Below, piece after piece: positions 16,783 through 24,558 of a stretch of DNA of 64,000 nucleotides (positions are counted from its first letter, which is position 1; every line of letters starts with the position of its first letter). The notes under the pieces were generated by a model. That model was not told where the DNA came from. It searched no databases and worked only from the letters and a program-made list of their open reading frames with translations. This stretch comes from Burkholderiaceae bacterium (GTDB lineage: Bacteria; Pseudomonadota; Gammaproteobacteria; Burkholderiales; Burkholderiaceae), in assembly GCA_030151165.1 (NCBI GenBank), contig JASLEM010000454.1, forward strand, positions 27,125-91,124, in the 5' to 3' direction. Made by a program: the position numbers and the translations under genes.

Positions 16783-18167
16783 GAGGAGTGTCCGTGCGAG
16801 AGGTTGGAAGGCGCGTCGAGCTGCGTGCCGAGCAGCGCCTCGAGCGCGATGGCCTGCTCCTGCATCGCCTCGTGCACGCTCACGCGCTCGAGCCGGCGCG
16901 CGAGCAGCGCGCCCTCGATGCTGGTCAGCGCCAGCGCATCCAGGTTGCGGGCCTGGAACGCGGCGCCGGCACGCTCGGCGGCCTGCGCGAGGGCCGGCAG
17001 CGAAGCATCGATCTCGGCGAGCTGGCGCGCGAGGATCGCCTGTTCGGCGAGCAGGCGGTGGGCGTCGCCGGCGGTGGCGTCGAGGCGCTGCTGGTAGTCC
17101 TCGCGCAGCTTGTCGCGCGTGGCCGACTCGATCGCGATCGCGCCGCGGTTGCGGTTGAACAGCGGCAACGTGATCCCGAGCGCGAAGCCCTGCGTGTCGA
17201 CGAAGCTGGTGTCGCGCGCCCGCGTCGGGCCGATCGTGATGGCGGGGAACTGGCCGCGGATCGCGCCGCGGTAGCGGTCGTCCTGCGCCTCGAAGCCGGC
17301 CTGCAGCGCGAGCAGGTCGGGCCGGCGGCGCGGGGCCACGGCCAGCGCGTCGCGCACGCGGTCCTCGTCGAGCGCGGGGACGTCGCTGTCGCCGACCAGC
17401 CGCAGCTCGACGTCGGGATCGAGCCCGAGCAAGGCGGCGAGGTCGTGGCGCGCCTGGTTGCCCTGGCGCTCGGTGTCGACCTCCTGGCGGCTCGCGTCGT
17501 CGTACGCCGCCAGCAAGGGCGCGACGGCGTCGCGGGTGACGAGCCCCCGGTCGACCGCCCGTTGCGCGTCGTCGAGGCGGCGCCGCAACGCGGTGCACTG
17601 GTCGGCGAGCACTGCGTTCGATCGGGCCAGCGCACCGATCTTGACGAACAGCAGGCGCGCCTTCGCGACCGCCTGCCACTCCTGCCACAACAGGTCGAGG
17701 TTCGCCTTGCGGCCCTCGGCATCGGCCGCGTCCTTCGCGGCGGAATGCGCGAGCAGCGCCGCGATGTCGACCGTCAGGCCCGCCGTGAAGGCGACGCTGG
17801 TGCCGGGCCCCGGGTGCAGCGCGGTCTCGCGGCTGAACGACAGCTGCGGGTCGGGCAGCAAGCCGGCCGAGAAGGCCTGCGCGCGCGTGACGCCCGCGTC
17901 CGCCCGCAACGCGCGCAGGTCGGGGCTGTTGACGACGGCGAGCATCGCGACCTCGGTCATGTCGAAGCCGTCCGACGGATCGAAGCGGTGGGTGCGCAGC
18001 GCGGTCGAGGGCATCGCGGCCACGTCGACAGCCAGGCGCGCGACGTCGCGTTCGAGGCGCGCCTGCTCGGGCAGCGTCGACGGCTGGTAGCTGGCGCAGC
18101 CGGCGGCCGACGCGACCGCGCATGCGGCGGCGAACGCGAGCGACGCGGCTCGGGACACGGGTCTCAT
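16779..18167 (-). CDS. Outer-membrane efflux lipoprotein, TolC family
   Basis: A 462-residue protein with a lipoprotein signal (SAAGC, acylated Cys24) and the two-fold repeated helical pattern of the outer-membrane efflux family, including NSPDLRALRADAGVTRAQ and GITLPLFNRNRG. It should form the exit duct of the tripartite pump. It starts with ATG at 18167, 73 bases after the stop of the beta-propeller gene, and overlaps the adaptor by 4 bases. Confidence 0.9.
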   Translation of the reverse strand: MRPVSRAASLAFAAACAVASAAGCASYQPSTLPEQARLERDVARLAVDVAAMPSTALRTHRFDPSDGFDMTEVAMLAVVNSPDLRALRADAGVTRAQAFSAGLLPDPQLSFSRETALHPGPGTSVAFTAGLTVDIAALLAHSAAKDAADAEGRKANLDLLWQEWQAVAKARLLFVKIGALARSNAVLADQCTALRRRLDDAQRAVDRGLVTRDAVAPLLAAYDDASRQEVDTERQGNQARHDLAALLGLDPDVELRLVGDSDVPALDEDRVRDALAVAPRRRPDLLALQAGFEAQDDRYRGAIRGQFPAITIGPTRARDTSFVDTQGFALGITLPLFNRNRGAIAIESATRDKLREDYQQRLDATAGDAHRLLAEQAILARQLAEIDASLPALAQAAERAGAAFQARNLDALALTSIEGALLARRLERVSVHEAMQEQAIALEALLGTQLDAPSNLSHGHSS

Positions 18168-18240
18168 GGGGATCGTCCGGCGAAGGGTGGAACGCGGGCC
18201 GCGGCGGTTGGCACGGCGCGCCCGGCAATGGCGGCCCGCC

Positions 18241-19242
18241 TCAGCGCACCGTCTCGAGCACCAGCACGTAGAACGACCCGGCGACGCCGGCCGGGCGCGA
18301 TCCGGGGGCGGCCGGCAGCAGGTCGGCGGTCGGCAGGTAGAGGCGATGGGTGGCCGGATCGGCGGCGATCGTGCGCGCGCCGTGGGCGGTGGGGATCGTC
18401 TCGACGGTCTTGAGCTTGCCGCCCGCCCCGTCGCGCACGACGCTGATCGTGCCGTCCTGGCCGTTGGCGCTGTACGCCGCGCCGTCCATCCAGGCGACGC
18501 CGTCCGCGCCGGCGCCGATCGGCGCGTCGCCGACGAGCTTGCCGCCGGCGTCGACGACGACCATGTGCTGGTTCTCGCAGACCGAGTAGCTGCGCCAGCG
18601 GTCGTCGACGGCCAGGCCGGACGGGCTGTCGCAAGGCGCGAGCGGCTGGCGGCGCAGCAGCTGGCCGCTCGCGGGGTCGATCACCGCGAGCTCGCTGGTG
18701 TCCTCGATGTTGAAGACGACGCGGCCGCCCTGGCCGAGCCGCGCGAACTCGGGCTTGCCGCCGACCGGCGTCGTGGCGATCACCTTGCGCTGCGCCGTGT
18801 CGATGACGCTGACGTCCTTCGACTTGCCGTTGAACGTCAGCACATGGTGGCTGGCCGGGTCGTACAGGATCGCGTCCGGGTTCGAGCCGACGGGCACCTT
18901 GCCCACGGTCTTGAGCGTCGCGAGGTCGAACACCGTGACGACGTCCGCCTTGCCGTCGCTGATGAAGCCGAGCCCCAGGTCGGGCGCGAGCGCGATGCCG
19001 TGGACGCCGGGGGTGTCGGGGATCTGGCCGACGACGCGGTCGGACTGCGTGTCGATCACCTCCGTTGCGCCGCCGTGCGAGACGTAGAGGCGGTGGTTCG
19101 GCGAGTCGACCTCGAGATAGTCCCAGCGCGCCTCGCCGCCGACATGGATGCGGGCGACCTCCTTCAACGAAGGCGAGGCGGCGCCCGCGAGCGCGGGCAG
19201 CACGAGGAGAGCGGCGGCGATGGATCGGAAGTCAGCAGTCAT
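18241..19242 (-). CDS. Periplasmic YVTN-type beta-propeller protein heading the RND operon
   Basis: A 333-residue exported protein (signal peptide ending LAGAAS) made of repeated beta-propeller blades: NHRLYVSHGGATEVIDT, VTVFDLATLKTVGKVPVG, DVSVIDTAQRKVIATTPVG and so on. YVTN proteins are binding scaffolds; no enzymatic residues can be assigned. Standing first in an efflux operon suggests a link with the pump or the same stress. There is no ribosome site before the ATG. A predicted -10 ends 7 bases before it, so the message may be leaderless. Confidence 0.85.
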   Translation of the reverse strand: MTADFRSIAAALLVLPALAGAASPSLKEVARIHVGGEARWDYLEVDSPNHRLYVSHGGATEVIDTQSDRVVGQIPDTPGVHGIALAPDLGLGFISDGKADVVTVFDLATLKTVGKVPVGSNPDAILYDPASHHVLTFNGKSKDVSVIDTAQRKVIATTPVGGKPEFARLGQGGRVVFNIEDTSELAVIDPASGQLLRRQPLAPCDSPSGLAVDDRWRSYSVCENQHMVVVDAGGKLVGDAPIGAGADGVAWMDGAAYSANGQDGTISVVRDGAGGKLKTVETIPTAHGARTIAADPATHRLYLPTADLLPAAPGSRPAGVAGSFYVLVLETVR

Positions 19243-19248
19243 GCCGCG

Positions 19249-19280
19249 ACGTTAGCGCGGCAGACTTAGCGGCGAATTAG
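19249..19280 (-). promoter_or_regulatory. Response-regulator box and -10 before the RND operon
   Basis: On the minus strand CTAATTCGCCGCTAA (19280-19266), 11-bp direct repeat, then 11 bases, then TAACGT (19254-19249). This copies the box-to--10 geometry seen before the response regulator. A start site 7 bases downstream would coincide with the ATG at 19242. Confidence 0.55.
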
Positions 19281-19309
19281 CGGGCGATCCGCCTCGACGC
19301 CGCGCGCAC

Positions 19310-19870
19310 TCAGCGTGCCGTGTAGCCGCGGCCGTCCATGCACGCGAAGGTCGCGCGCTGGAAGATGCTGGCGTCGGCCATCGCGCGCGGCTGCGTGGTC
19401 GCCCACTGGTTGCAGCTGCGGCGGTCGGCTTCCGTCTGCGCGGCGGACTGGCCGTTGCGCGGATAGAAGATCGGGTCGGCCGCCGCGACGGGCGCCGGCT
19501 GCGAATAGACCGCGACGGGCGCGGGCGGCGCCGCGTAGTACAGCGGCGGCTGGTTCACGACGACGTAGTCGGGGCGGTCGTAGTAGGCGTAATCGGTCGC
19601 CAGGCCGAGGCCGATCCCGAGGCCGATGCCGCCCCAGAACACGCCCGGGCCCCAGCCGCCGCCGCGGTAGTAGCCGCCGTGATAACCCCCGTGGTAGCCG
19701 CCGTAGCCGCCATGGCCGCCGTAGCGTTGCGCGTCGGCATTGCCGGCGGCGCAGGCCAGCGCGAGGGCGCCGAGGGCGATGGCGACACCGCGGCCGGCCG
19801 TGCGGACGAGGGATCGGCCCGGCGCGCGGGCCGGCGAATGAAGAGAGAGGGGGTCGAGTGCTGCGCTCAT
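19310..19870 (-). CDS. Glycine/tyrosine-rich exported protein
   Basis: A 186-residue protein with a long signal peptide cleaved after NADA, then a low-complexity stretch of repeated GGYHGGY units, a hydrophobic GxGxG segment (GGIGLGIGLGLA), a Pro/Tyr-rich region and a conserved-looking tail (ADRRSCNQWATTQPRAMADASIFQRATFACMDGRGY, in parts). Proteins of this build occur in many Burkholderiales; the function is unknown, probably in the envelope. The ATG at 19870 has GGAG in front. It stands alone; the 264-base gap upstream to the MgtC-like gene shows no clear operator. Confidence 0.8.
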   Translation of the reverse strand: MSAALDPLSLHSPARAPGRSLVRTAGRGVAIALGALALACAAGNADAQRYGGHGGYGGYHGGYHGGYYRGGGWGPGVFWGGIGLGIGLGLATDYAYYDRPDYVVVNQPPLYYAAPPAPVAVYSQPAPVAAADPIFYPRNGQSAAQTEADRRSCNQWATTQPRAMADASIFQRATFACMDGRGYTAR

Positions 19871-20134
19871 GTCGAGCTCCTTCGAGGTGCGCTTCGCGCG
19901 CGTGTGCGTTGATCTTTGAGGGTTAGGGTCGCCATGTCGAGCAACGTTCGATTCTTTACATCGGCGCAACCTGGCTCGGCGGCGGGTCGACGCCCTTTTC
20001 CCGTATTGGACTGGGTTCCCGCCCCTCTTGCACGACAGGGCAATGGACGACCCCGGCGGCCGCCGGGCCAGCTCGGCCGTTCGGGTAACCTGGGCGCCCC
20101 GCACGACCTCCCGGGCGCCGCCGCCCGCTCGACC

Positions 20135-20887
20135 ATGCATTCCATCTGGGACGCCACGCTCTCCGCCTACTGGTCGGTGACCGAGTTCTCGGCCAACCTG
20201 GCCATGTTCCTCACGCTGGCGTTCGCGCTGCTGCTCGGGCTGGCGGTCGGCTACGAGCGGACGTTCCACGGCCGCGCGATCGGCATGCGCACGTACGGGC
20301 TGGTGTGCATGTCGTCGGCGGCGCTGACGACCTTCGTCGGCTACCCCGCCCTCTGGTACGGCGGTGCGCACGGCACGGCGCTGGCCAACGTCGACCCGAC
20401 GCGCGTGGTGCAGGGCATCGTGACCGGCGTCGGCTTCCTCGGCGCGGGCGTGATCATGAAGGACGGCCTCAACATCCGCGGCCTGACGACGGCGGCCTCG
20501 ATCTGGTCGGCCAGCGTGATCGGCGTGCTGGTGGGCGTCGGCTTCTACTCGGCCGCGATCCTGCTGTCGGGGCTGTCGATCCTGTGCATGCTGTGGGTGC
20601 ACCGGCTCGAGCGCTGGCTGCCGTCGCACGAGGCGATCTCGGTGACGGTGCAGTTCAAGGCCGGCGGGACGCCGAACGAGCACGAGTTCGCGCAGACCGT
20701 GCGGCGGTACGGCTACGACATCGCCGAGGGATCGCTGTCGATCCATGCGCAGCGCGGCACGGTCGAATGGCACTTCATCGCGGTGGCGTTCGACAAGAAG
20801 CTGCGCACGTCGATGGCGGAGCTGGCGCGCGTGATCGGCGAGAACGCGAACGTCGAGAGCTTCCAGCTGTCGCACAGCCGGAACTGA
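20135..20887 (+). CDS. MgtC/SapB-family membrane protein
   Basis: A 250-residue protein with an N-terminal membrane domain of about five segments carrying the family marks GLAVGYERTFHGRAIGMRTY and GVGFLGAGVIMK, and a soluble C-terminal ACT-like part. MgtC proteins are inner-membrane and modulate ATP synthase or phosphate handling under low magnesium in pathogens; whether that applies here is unknown. The start at 20135 is where the homology-like membrane part begins. No ribosome site is strong. It is followed by a small convergent gene. Confidence 0.85.
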   Translation: MHSIWDATLSAYWSVTEFSANLAMFLTLAFALLLGLAVGYERTFHGRAIGMRTYGLVCMSSAALTTFVGYPALWYGGAHGTALANVDPTRVVQGIVTGVGFLGAGVIMKDGLNIRGLTTAASIWSASVIGVLVGVGFYSAAILLSGLSILCMLWVHRLERWLPSHEAISVTVQFKAGGTPNEHEFAQTVRRYGYDIAEGSLSIHAQRGTVEWHFIAVAFDKKLRTSMAELARVIGENANVESFQLSHSRN

Positions 20888-20896
20888 CGCGGCGGG

Positions 20897-21091
20897 TCAG
20901 GCGCGAGCGGAGGGCACCGGCGCGGGTGCCGCGGCCGACGCCGGCGCGGTCAGCGCCGCGCAGTCGGACGACCCGCGCGACGCCGCGTTCGCGCCCGGCG
21001 CGAGCGTGACGAGCACGGCCGCGGCGGCCACGGCCAGGCAGGTGGTGAGAAAGGTCATGGCGGCGCCGACGGACGCCAGGCGGTGGTGCAT
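20897..21091 (-). CDS. Small exported protein (64 aa)
   Basis: The product is a signal-like hydrophobic segment (MTFLTTCLAVAAAAVLVTLA) and a short Ala/Pro-rich tail with one Cys. GAGGAG stands 7 bases before the ATG at 21091, which argues for a real gene despite its size. No family is recognised. It may be a small envelope protein. Confidence 0.5.
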   Translation of the reverse strand: MHHRLASVGAAMTFLTTCLAVAAAAVLVTLAPGANAASRGSSDCAALTAPASAAAPAPVPSARA

Positions 21092-21230
21092 CTCGCGCTC
21101 CTCGGGCTGGATAGGGTCTGGAGCCTGGATCTTCGCGAAGCCGGCGCCGCGCCGCCACCGGCAACCGACGAACTGCGGGAACGCATCGACGAACGGCAGC
21201 CCGTCCCCGGGGAACGCCGGATCGCCCGGT

Positions 21231-22202
21231 TCAGCGCCGCCGCCACGCGCGCCAGGCCAGCACCGCCACCGCGAGCGCGAACGGCAGCAGGTTGTAGACG
21301 AGCCGGTAGACGAGGAAGGCCGCGAGCAGGTCGGCGCGCCCGCGGCCGGCCAGCATCGCGGCGAGGCTGGCCTCGAACACGCCGAGGCCGCCCGGCGTGT
21401 GCGCGACGACCCCCAGCGCCACCGAGGCGATGCACGACACCGCGAACAGCGCGAACGGCGGCGCGAGGTCGGCCGGCAGCAGCACGTACAGCGCGCCGAC
21501 GGCGGTGCCGCTCTCGACCGCGCCGATCGCCATCAGCACCAGCGCACGCCGCGCGCCCGGCAGCGGGAAGCGGGCGCGGCGGATCGACAGCTGCCGCGGC
21601 CCGCCCGCGAGCCAGCCGACGAACACGGCCAGCAGGCCGGCGAGCGCCCCGCCGATCGCGAGATGAACGCCGACGTCGTGCGCGGACGCGTGGCGCGACG
21701 CCCACGACTGCAACAGTTCGGCGATGGACAGCATCGCGACATTGCCTGCGATCAGCGACAGCCACGACAGCGAGACGACGCGCGCGATCTCCGCGCCGCG
21801 CAACCCGGCCGGCGCGTAGACGTGCGCGCGCACCGCGCTGCCGGTGACGGCGTGGAAGCCGAGCGTGTTCGCGACCGCGCTGGCCGACGCGCCGGCCAGC
21901 AGCGCGGTGCGCCGCCGCACCTTGCCGGGCGCGACCATCGCGGCGCCGAGCGCGTCGTAGGCGGCCAGGCAGGCGAAGCTCGCCGCGGTGAGCGCGAGCG
22001 AGGCGGCGACGCGCCACGGATCCTGGCGCGCCAGCGACGCCTTCAGGCCGGCCCAGGACACGTCGCGGAACAGGAAGTCGACCGCCCACGCGCACAGCGC
22101 GACGGCGAGCAGCGTGAACAGCAGCGTCTTCGCGCGGCCCGGGAGGATCCGGCCGCGCGGTGCGGGCGCGGGAGGCAGCAAGATGGCGGGGGTTCTCGTC
22201 AA
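21231..22202 (-). CDS. UPF0104 / LPG-synthase-like transmembrane protein
   Basis: About 323 residues with eight or so membrane segments and the family end GVVAHTPGGLGVFEASLAAML. This is the flippase-like membrane part of MprF/YbhN/HpnL proteins, which is found next to glycosyltransferases and lipid genes and is thought to move lipids or polyprenyl carriers. The start is uncertain: there is no ATG. The frame allows TTG at 22202 or GTG at 22286. I chose 22202 because a Pho box (22267-22284) would otherwise fall inside the gene. It is divergent from the GT2 gene. Confidence 0.8.
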   Translation of the reverse strand: MTRTPAILLPPAPAPRGRILPGRAKTLLFTLLAVALCAWAVDFLFRDVSWAGLKASLARQDPWRVAASLALTAASFACLAAYDALGAAMVAPGKVRRRTALLAGASASAVANTLGFHAVTGSAVRAHVYAPAGLRGAEIARVVSLSWLSLIAGNVAMLSIAELLQSWASRHASAHDVGVHLAIGGALAGLLAVFVGWLAGGPRQLSIRRARFPLPGARRALVLMAIGAVESGTAVGALYVLLPADLAPPFALFAVSCIASVALGVVAHTPGGLGVFEASLAAMLAGRGRADLLAAFLVYRLVYNLLPFALAVAVLAWRAWRRR

Positions 22203-22266
22203 GGGGTCGGCGGCCGTCTTGTCGCAGGAGCCGGGGCGTGTCCGCCCGGCAGTGGACGCGCGCCGG

Positions 22267-22317
22267 ATGACAGTGTCGTGACGCACGCCGCGCGCCCGCG
22301 TGACGGCGGCGTGACCG
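22267..22317 (-). promoter_or_regulatory. Four phased PhoB half-sites before the UPF0104 gene
   Basis: On the minus strand, GTCAC-N6-GTCAC (22315-22300) and GTCAC-N6-GTCAT (22282-22267). All four half-sites sit on one 11-bp lattice (22267, 22278, 22300, 22311). TCCACT stands 10 bases after the last one, a weak -10. The set lies about 65 bases before the proposed start. Confidence 0.7.
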
Positions 22318-22345
22318 TCTTTTTCGCGCCTGCAAAGTCGCGCCG

Positions 22346-22363
22346 CTGTCACGGTCGTGGCAC
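22346..22363 (+). promoter_or_regulatory. Pho-like box before the GT2 gene
   Basis: CTGTCAC-GGTC-GTGGCAC, with one substitution in the second half-site, 49 bases before the GT2 ATG. A weak -10 (CAGAGT) follows after 10 bases. Confidence 0.45.
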
Positions 22364-22412
22364 GCGCGCCTGCCAGAGTCCGGTCCGCCTCCACGCCACG
22401 ATCGGCCTGCCC

Positions 22413-23183
22413 ATGACCGCGCCCTCGCCCGCCACGCCCTCGCCCGCCGCGCCCGCCCCGAACGGCGCGCGCATCACGTGCATCGTCTGCGCCTACAACG
22501 AGGGCCCGCGCCTGGGCGCGGTGCTCGAGGTCGCGGCGGCGCATCCGCTGCTCGCGGAGGTGATCGTGGTGGACGACGGCTCGCGCGACGACACCGCCGC
22601 CGTCGCCCGCCGCTTCCCGGACGTCCGCCTCCTCTCGCACGACGTGAACCGCGGCAAGAGCGCGGCGATGGCCACCGGCGTGGCCGCGGCGCGCCACGAG
22701 CTGCTGATGCTGCTCGACGCCGACCTCCAGGGCCTGCGCACCGAGGACGTCACCGCGCTCGCCGAGCCGGTGCTGCGCGGCACGGCGCGCATCAGCATGA
22801 GCCTGCGCCGCAACAGCCTCGCGATCTTCCGCGCGATCGGGCTCGACTTCGTCTCCGGCGAGCGCGTGCTCAGCCGCGCGCTGCTCGCCGACGTGCTGCA
22901 CGACGTGAACGCGCTGCCGCGCTTCGGCGTCGAGGTGTTCATGAACAAGCGCATCATCGCCGGCGCGCTGCCGCTGGCGGTCGCGCACTGGACGGGCGTG
23001 ACGCAGTCGCGCAAGACCGAGAAGCTCGGCTGGTGGCGCGGCCAGCGCGCCGAGCTGCGCATGGTGATGGACCTGATGCAGGTGGCGTATCCGGTCGAGC
23101 TCGTCGCGCAGACGCTGCGGTTGATGGCGTTGCGCGTCGACGCCGGCGCCCCCGCCAGCGCACTCGCGGGCAACGAGGCCTGA
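22413..23183 (+). CDS. Family-2 glycosyltransferase
   Basis: A 256-residue cytoplasmic or membrane-attached enzyme with the GT-A fold marks: CIVCAYNEGPRLGAVL (donor loop), EVIVVDDGSRDDTAAVA, and MLLDADLQGL with the metal-binding DAD. No membrane helix is evident, in contrast to dolichyl-phosphate transferases with C-terminal helices. Sugar donor and acceptor are unknown; polyprenyl phosphate or a lipid is plausible given the UPF0104 neighbour. The shared 210-base promoter region with Pho-type boxes suggests joint phosphate control. Confidence 0.85.
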   Translation: MTAPSPATPSPAAPAPNGARITCIVCAYNEGPRLGAVLEVAAAHPLLAEVIVVDDGSRDDTAAVARRFPDVRLLSHDVNRGKSAAMATGVAAARHELLMLLDADLQGLRTEDVTALAEPVLRGTARISMSLRRNSLAIFRAIGLDFVSGERVLSRALLADVLHDVNALPRFGVEVFMNKRIIAGALPLAVAHWTGVTQSRKTEKLGWWRGQRAELRMVMDLMQVAYPVELVAQTLRLMALRVDAGAPASALAGNEA

Positions 23184-23245
23184 GCGATCGACGGCCGGGC
23201 CATCGAGCCCCGCGGGCCCGAGCGGCCTCGTTGAGACCCCCATTT

Positions 23246-23559
23246 GCATCTCGAACATCCGACGACGGATGTTGGACATCCATGGACGGGTCTTTGACAT
23301 CCATCGATGGATCTCGAACATCCATCAATGCATGTTCAACAGGGATCGATGCCTCTTTTTGATGCATCGATCCATCTCCGACACCCATCGATGGATGTTC
23401 GACATCCGACGATGGATGTTCGACATCCATCGATGCCTCTTTTTGATGCGTCGCCGGATGTTCGAGACCCATCGACGGATGTTCGAGACCCATCGACGGG
23501 TGTTCGACACCCATCGAGGGTGTTCAACCTCCATCGATGGGTCTTCAACATCCGATTTC
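23246..23559 (+). repeat. Tandem array of fifteen 21-bp units
   Basis: Fourteen 21-base units and one of 20 bases (23519-23538) run head to tail without spacers. A typical unit is GGATGTTCGACATCCATCGA plus T. Most contain the palindromic core CATCGATG or a variant. Units 6 (23351) and 10 (23435) are deviant and both begin GCCTCTTTTTGATGC, four units apart, which shows a higher-order duplication. The array is visibly AT-richer than the neighbouring genes. Because 21 is divisible by 3, several frames on both strands stay open, with heptapeptides such as MDVRHPS; none has a ribosome site. It fills the 432-base gap between GT2 and psd. Confidence 0.9.
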
Positions 23560-23615
23560 CACCCGCGAGCCCCGACGTCGCTCGCCGCCATCCCCGCCTT
23601 CGGGTCGTCCGGAAG

Positions 23616-24494
23616 TCAGGCAGCCAAGGCGGACCGCGGCAGCCGCATCAGCCCCTGCCCCGCCCGGATGCGCGCCCCCGGCACGATGCCCTTGTGCAGC
23701 TCGAAGCCTTTCGGCGCGAACACGATGATGGTCGAGCCGTGCTCGAAGCCGCCCATCTCGTCGCCCTTCGCGAATCGCGCGCGCACGGGGATCTCGTTCG
23801 GGCCGCGGTAGCGCAGGTGCAGCAGCACGTCGAGGAAGCGAAAGCGCATGCTCGCGACGAGGATCGCCGCGACCGGCACGATCGCGATCGGCGCGCCGCT
23901 CGCGGACAGCCGCGTGCGCAGCACGGCGCGCTCGTTCTTGCAGAACAGCTTCTCGACGCGCTTCAGCGCGATCGGGTTGACGTTCCAGGCGTCGCCGCTG
24001 AGGTAGGTGACGTGGTCGACCTCGCAGTCGTGCGGCGCGTGGAAGCGGTGGTACATCGCCGACGTGAGGCGCAGCGTGACGTAGGTGCCGTCGCGGTACG
24101 GCGCGACGTCGTTCGTCGGGCCGAACAGCTCTTCCAGGCGGTACGGGAAGCCCTTGGCCTGGAACACCTCGTTGCCGGCCGCGGGGCCGCAGGCGCCGAC
24201 GATCGCGTCGCTGGGGCTCGCGAGCACGCCGGGGTCGGCGTCGAACACGCGCGCGCCGGGCACGAGCTCGCGCGTGAAGCAGTCGTGCAGGCTGTCGAAA
24301 CGCTGCTTCTTCGCGTCGCTCAGGTCGAGGTCGGTGAAGAGCTTCCAGGTCGCGATCGAGAGCCTGCAGACAAGCGGGTTGCGGATCTTGCTGAACCAGC
24401 CCATGAAGCGCGTCAGGGCGATGCGCGGCACACGATTCGTGACAAGAAAGTTGAGGTCTTCCTGCATGAGAAGACTGCGAATGACGTTTTTCAT
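23616..24494 (-). CDS. psd: Phosphatidylserine decarboxylase proenzyme
   Basis: A 292-residue protein with FMGWFSKIRNP, YHRFHAPHDCEV and, near the C-terminus, EHGSTIIVF. Family enzymes cleave themselves between Gly and Ser of such a GS(T) site; here Ser254 would become the pyruvoyl group of a 39-residue alpha chain. The enzyme turns phosphatidylserine into phosphatidylethanolamine at the inner membrane. The residue before GST is His rather than the Leu of E. coli (LGST). The start at 24494 (MKNVIRSLLMQEDL) was chosen; an upstream ATG at 24560 would overlap the divergent gene. No Pho box is seen in the 64-base gap. Confidence 0.88.
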   Translation of the reverse strand: MKNVIRSLLMQEDLNFLVTNRVPRIALTRFMGWFSKIRNPLVCRLSIATWKLFTDLDLSDAKKQRFDSLHDCFTRELVPGARVFDADPGVLASPSDAIVGACGPAAGNEVFQAKGFPYRLEELFGPTNDVAPYRDGTYVTLRLTSAMYHRFHAPHDCEVDHVTYLSGDAWNVNPIALKRVEKLFCKNERAVLRTRLSASGAPIAIVPVAAILVASMRFRFLDVLLHLRYRGPNEIPVRARFAKGDEMGGFEHGSTIIVFAPKGFELHKGIVPGARIRAGQGLMRLPRSALAA

Positions 24495-24558
24495 CGGTGT
24501 GTCAAGTGAGGCTGTTAAATCTTCGGGTGCGCTGCTTGTGCGCACTTTTGTGGGAATC

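Noticed and set aside
22203..22286. GTG at 22286 as start of the UPF0104 protein
   Set aside because: It would place a good Pho box inside the coding region and add a non-hydrophobic, Arg-rich extension. It is not excluded.
22954..23514. Minus-strand and plus-strand frames through the 21-bp array that give heptapeptide repeats
   Set aside because: Several frames are open merely because the unit is 21 bases. None has a ribosome site, and they run on into antisense of GT2 or psd.
23246..23559. CRISPR array
   Set aside because: Units are contiguous and there are no unique spacers; no cas genes are near.
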